From Stramonita haemastoma (Eukaryota; Mollusca; Gastropoda; Neogastropoda; Muricidae): 64,000 nt of DNA. The stretch is from NCBI GenBank assembly GCA_030674155.1, contig CM060324.1, positions 55,714,310 through 55,778,309 of the forward strand. The letters run 5' to 3'. The notes under the pieces are model-generated. The model was not told where the DNA came from. It did not search any database and was given only the letters and a program-made list of their open reading frames with translations. The translations under genes were made by a program, and so were the position numbers. Numbering within the stretch: the first letter of the stretch is position 1; every line of letters starts with the position of its first letter. Of this stretch, positions 63,964 to 64,000 are shown piece after piece.

Positions 63964-64000
63964 GGACACTGTAGCCGAGTGCTTAAGACAGTTCATCTGC
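63964..64000 (+). other. tRNA-like sequence cut by the window edge
   Basis: GACACTGTAGCCGAGTGCTT then AAGACAGTTCATCTGC resembles the acceptor and D-arm of a leucine or serine tRNA (GCCGAGTGGTTAAG type A box). With only 37 bases it could be a tRNA gene or another SINE head; given the neighbours a SINE is more likely. Confidence 0.4.

Noticed and set aside
63964..64000. Functional tRNA gene at the right edge
   Set aside because: Only 37 bases are visible and SINE heads of the same type are frequent here, so it is reported only as tRNA-like.

Overview
The window is eukaryotic, intron-rich and crowded with repeats. It most likely comes from a mollusc, probably a marine gastropod. That placement is an inference: it rests on one long spliced gene, very many CA/TG and CT/AG microsatellites, several tRNA-headed SINE families (one with a tRNA plus 5S rRNA chimeric head), and non-LTR retrotransposon fragments of a kind common in invertebrates.

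One protein-coding gene is well supported. It runs on the + strand from a start codon at 5389 to a stop at 43718, with a poly(A) signal at 44211. It has about 21 coding exons and is the orthologue of YLPM1 (ZAP3), a nuclear phosphatase-1-binding protein with a C-terminal P-loop polynucleotide-kinase-like domain. The first exons encode a Gln/Pro-rich N-terminus that starts MYGNW. Exons 4-5 encode Q/W/E-rich helices. Exons 6, 8 and 9 encode long RGG/RG-rich tracts, exons 10-11 carry YGH boxes, and exon 12 is R/D/E-rich. Exons 13-17 form the kinase domain, with GLPGSGKT, LSLDDYF and IIVDAIN. Exon 18 is acidic. Exons 19-21 end in a highly conserved tail that carries a phosphatase-1 docking motif. 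Exons 11-21 join cleanly in phase. Exons 1, 5, 6, 9 and 10, and probably 8 and the exon 4/5 junction, need frame changes that mostly lie at G or C runs. I read these as sequence or assembly errors.

The most unusual signal is in the introns. Several tandem arrays sit exactly on splice sites. About 36 units of roughly 42 bp, each looking like a complete 3' splice site, lead into the exon 9 acceptor (17535-18981). Six units of 45-47 bp each repeat the end of exon 14 together with its 5' splice site and a G-run (26206-26520). A 27-bp array lies just upstream of the same exon 14 (25260-26100). A TACTA-type array precedes exon 6. The largest intron (29766-40355) holds a higher-order tandem repeat and a hairpin-forming minisatellite.

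Layout: 1-5388 is upstream DNA with retroelement pieces, a possible promoter near 3.1-3.4 kb, and microsatellites. 5389-44235 is the YLPM1-like gene. 44236-64000 is intergenic or distal 3' sequence with several AATAAA signals, SINEs, a LINE tail and microsatellites, and no second gene that I can support. The right edge cuts a tRNA-like sequence.
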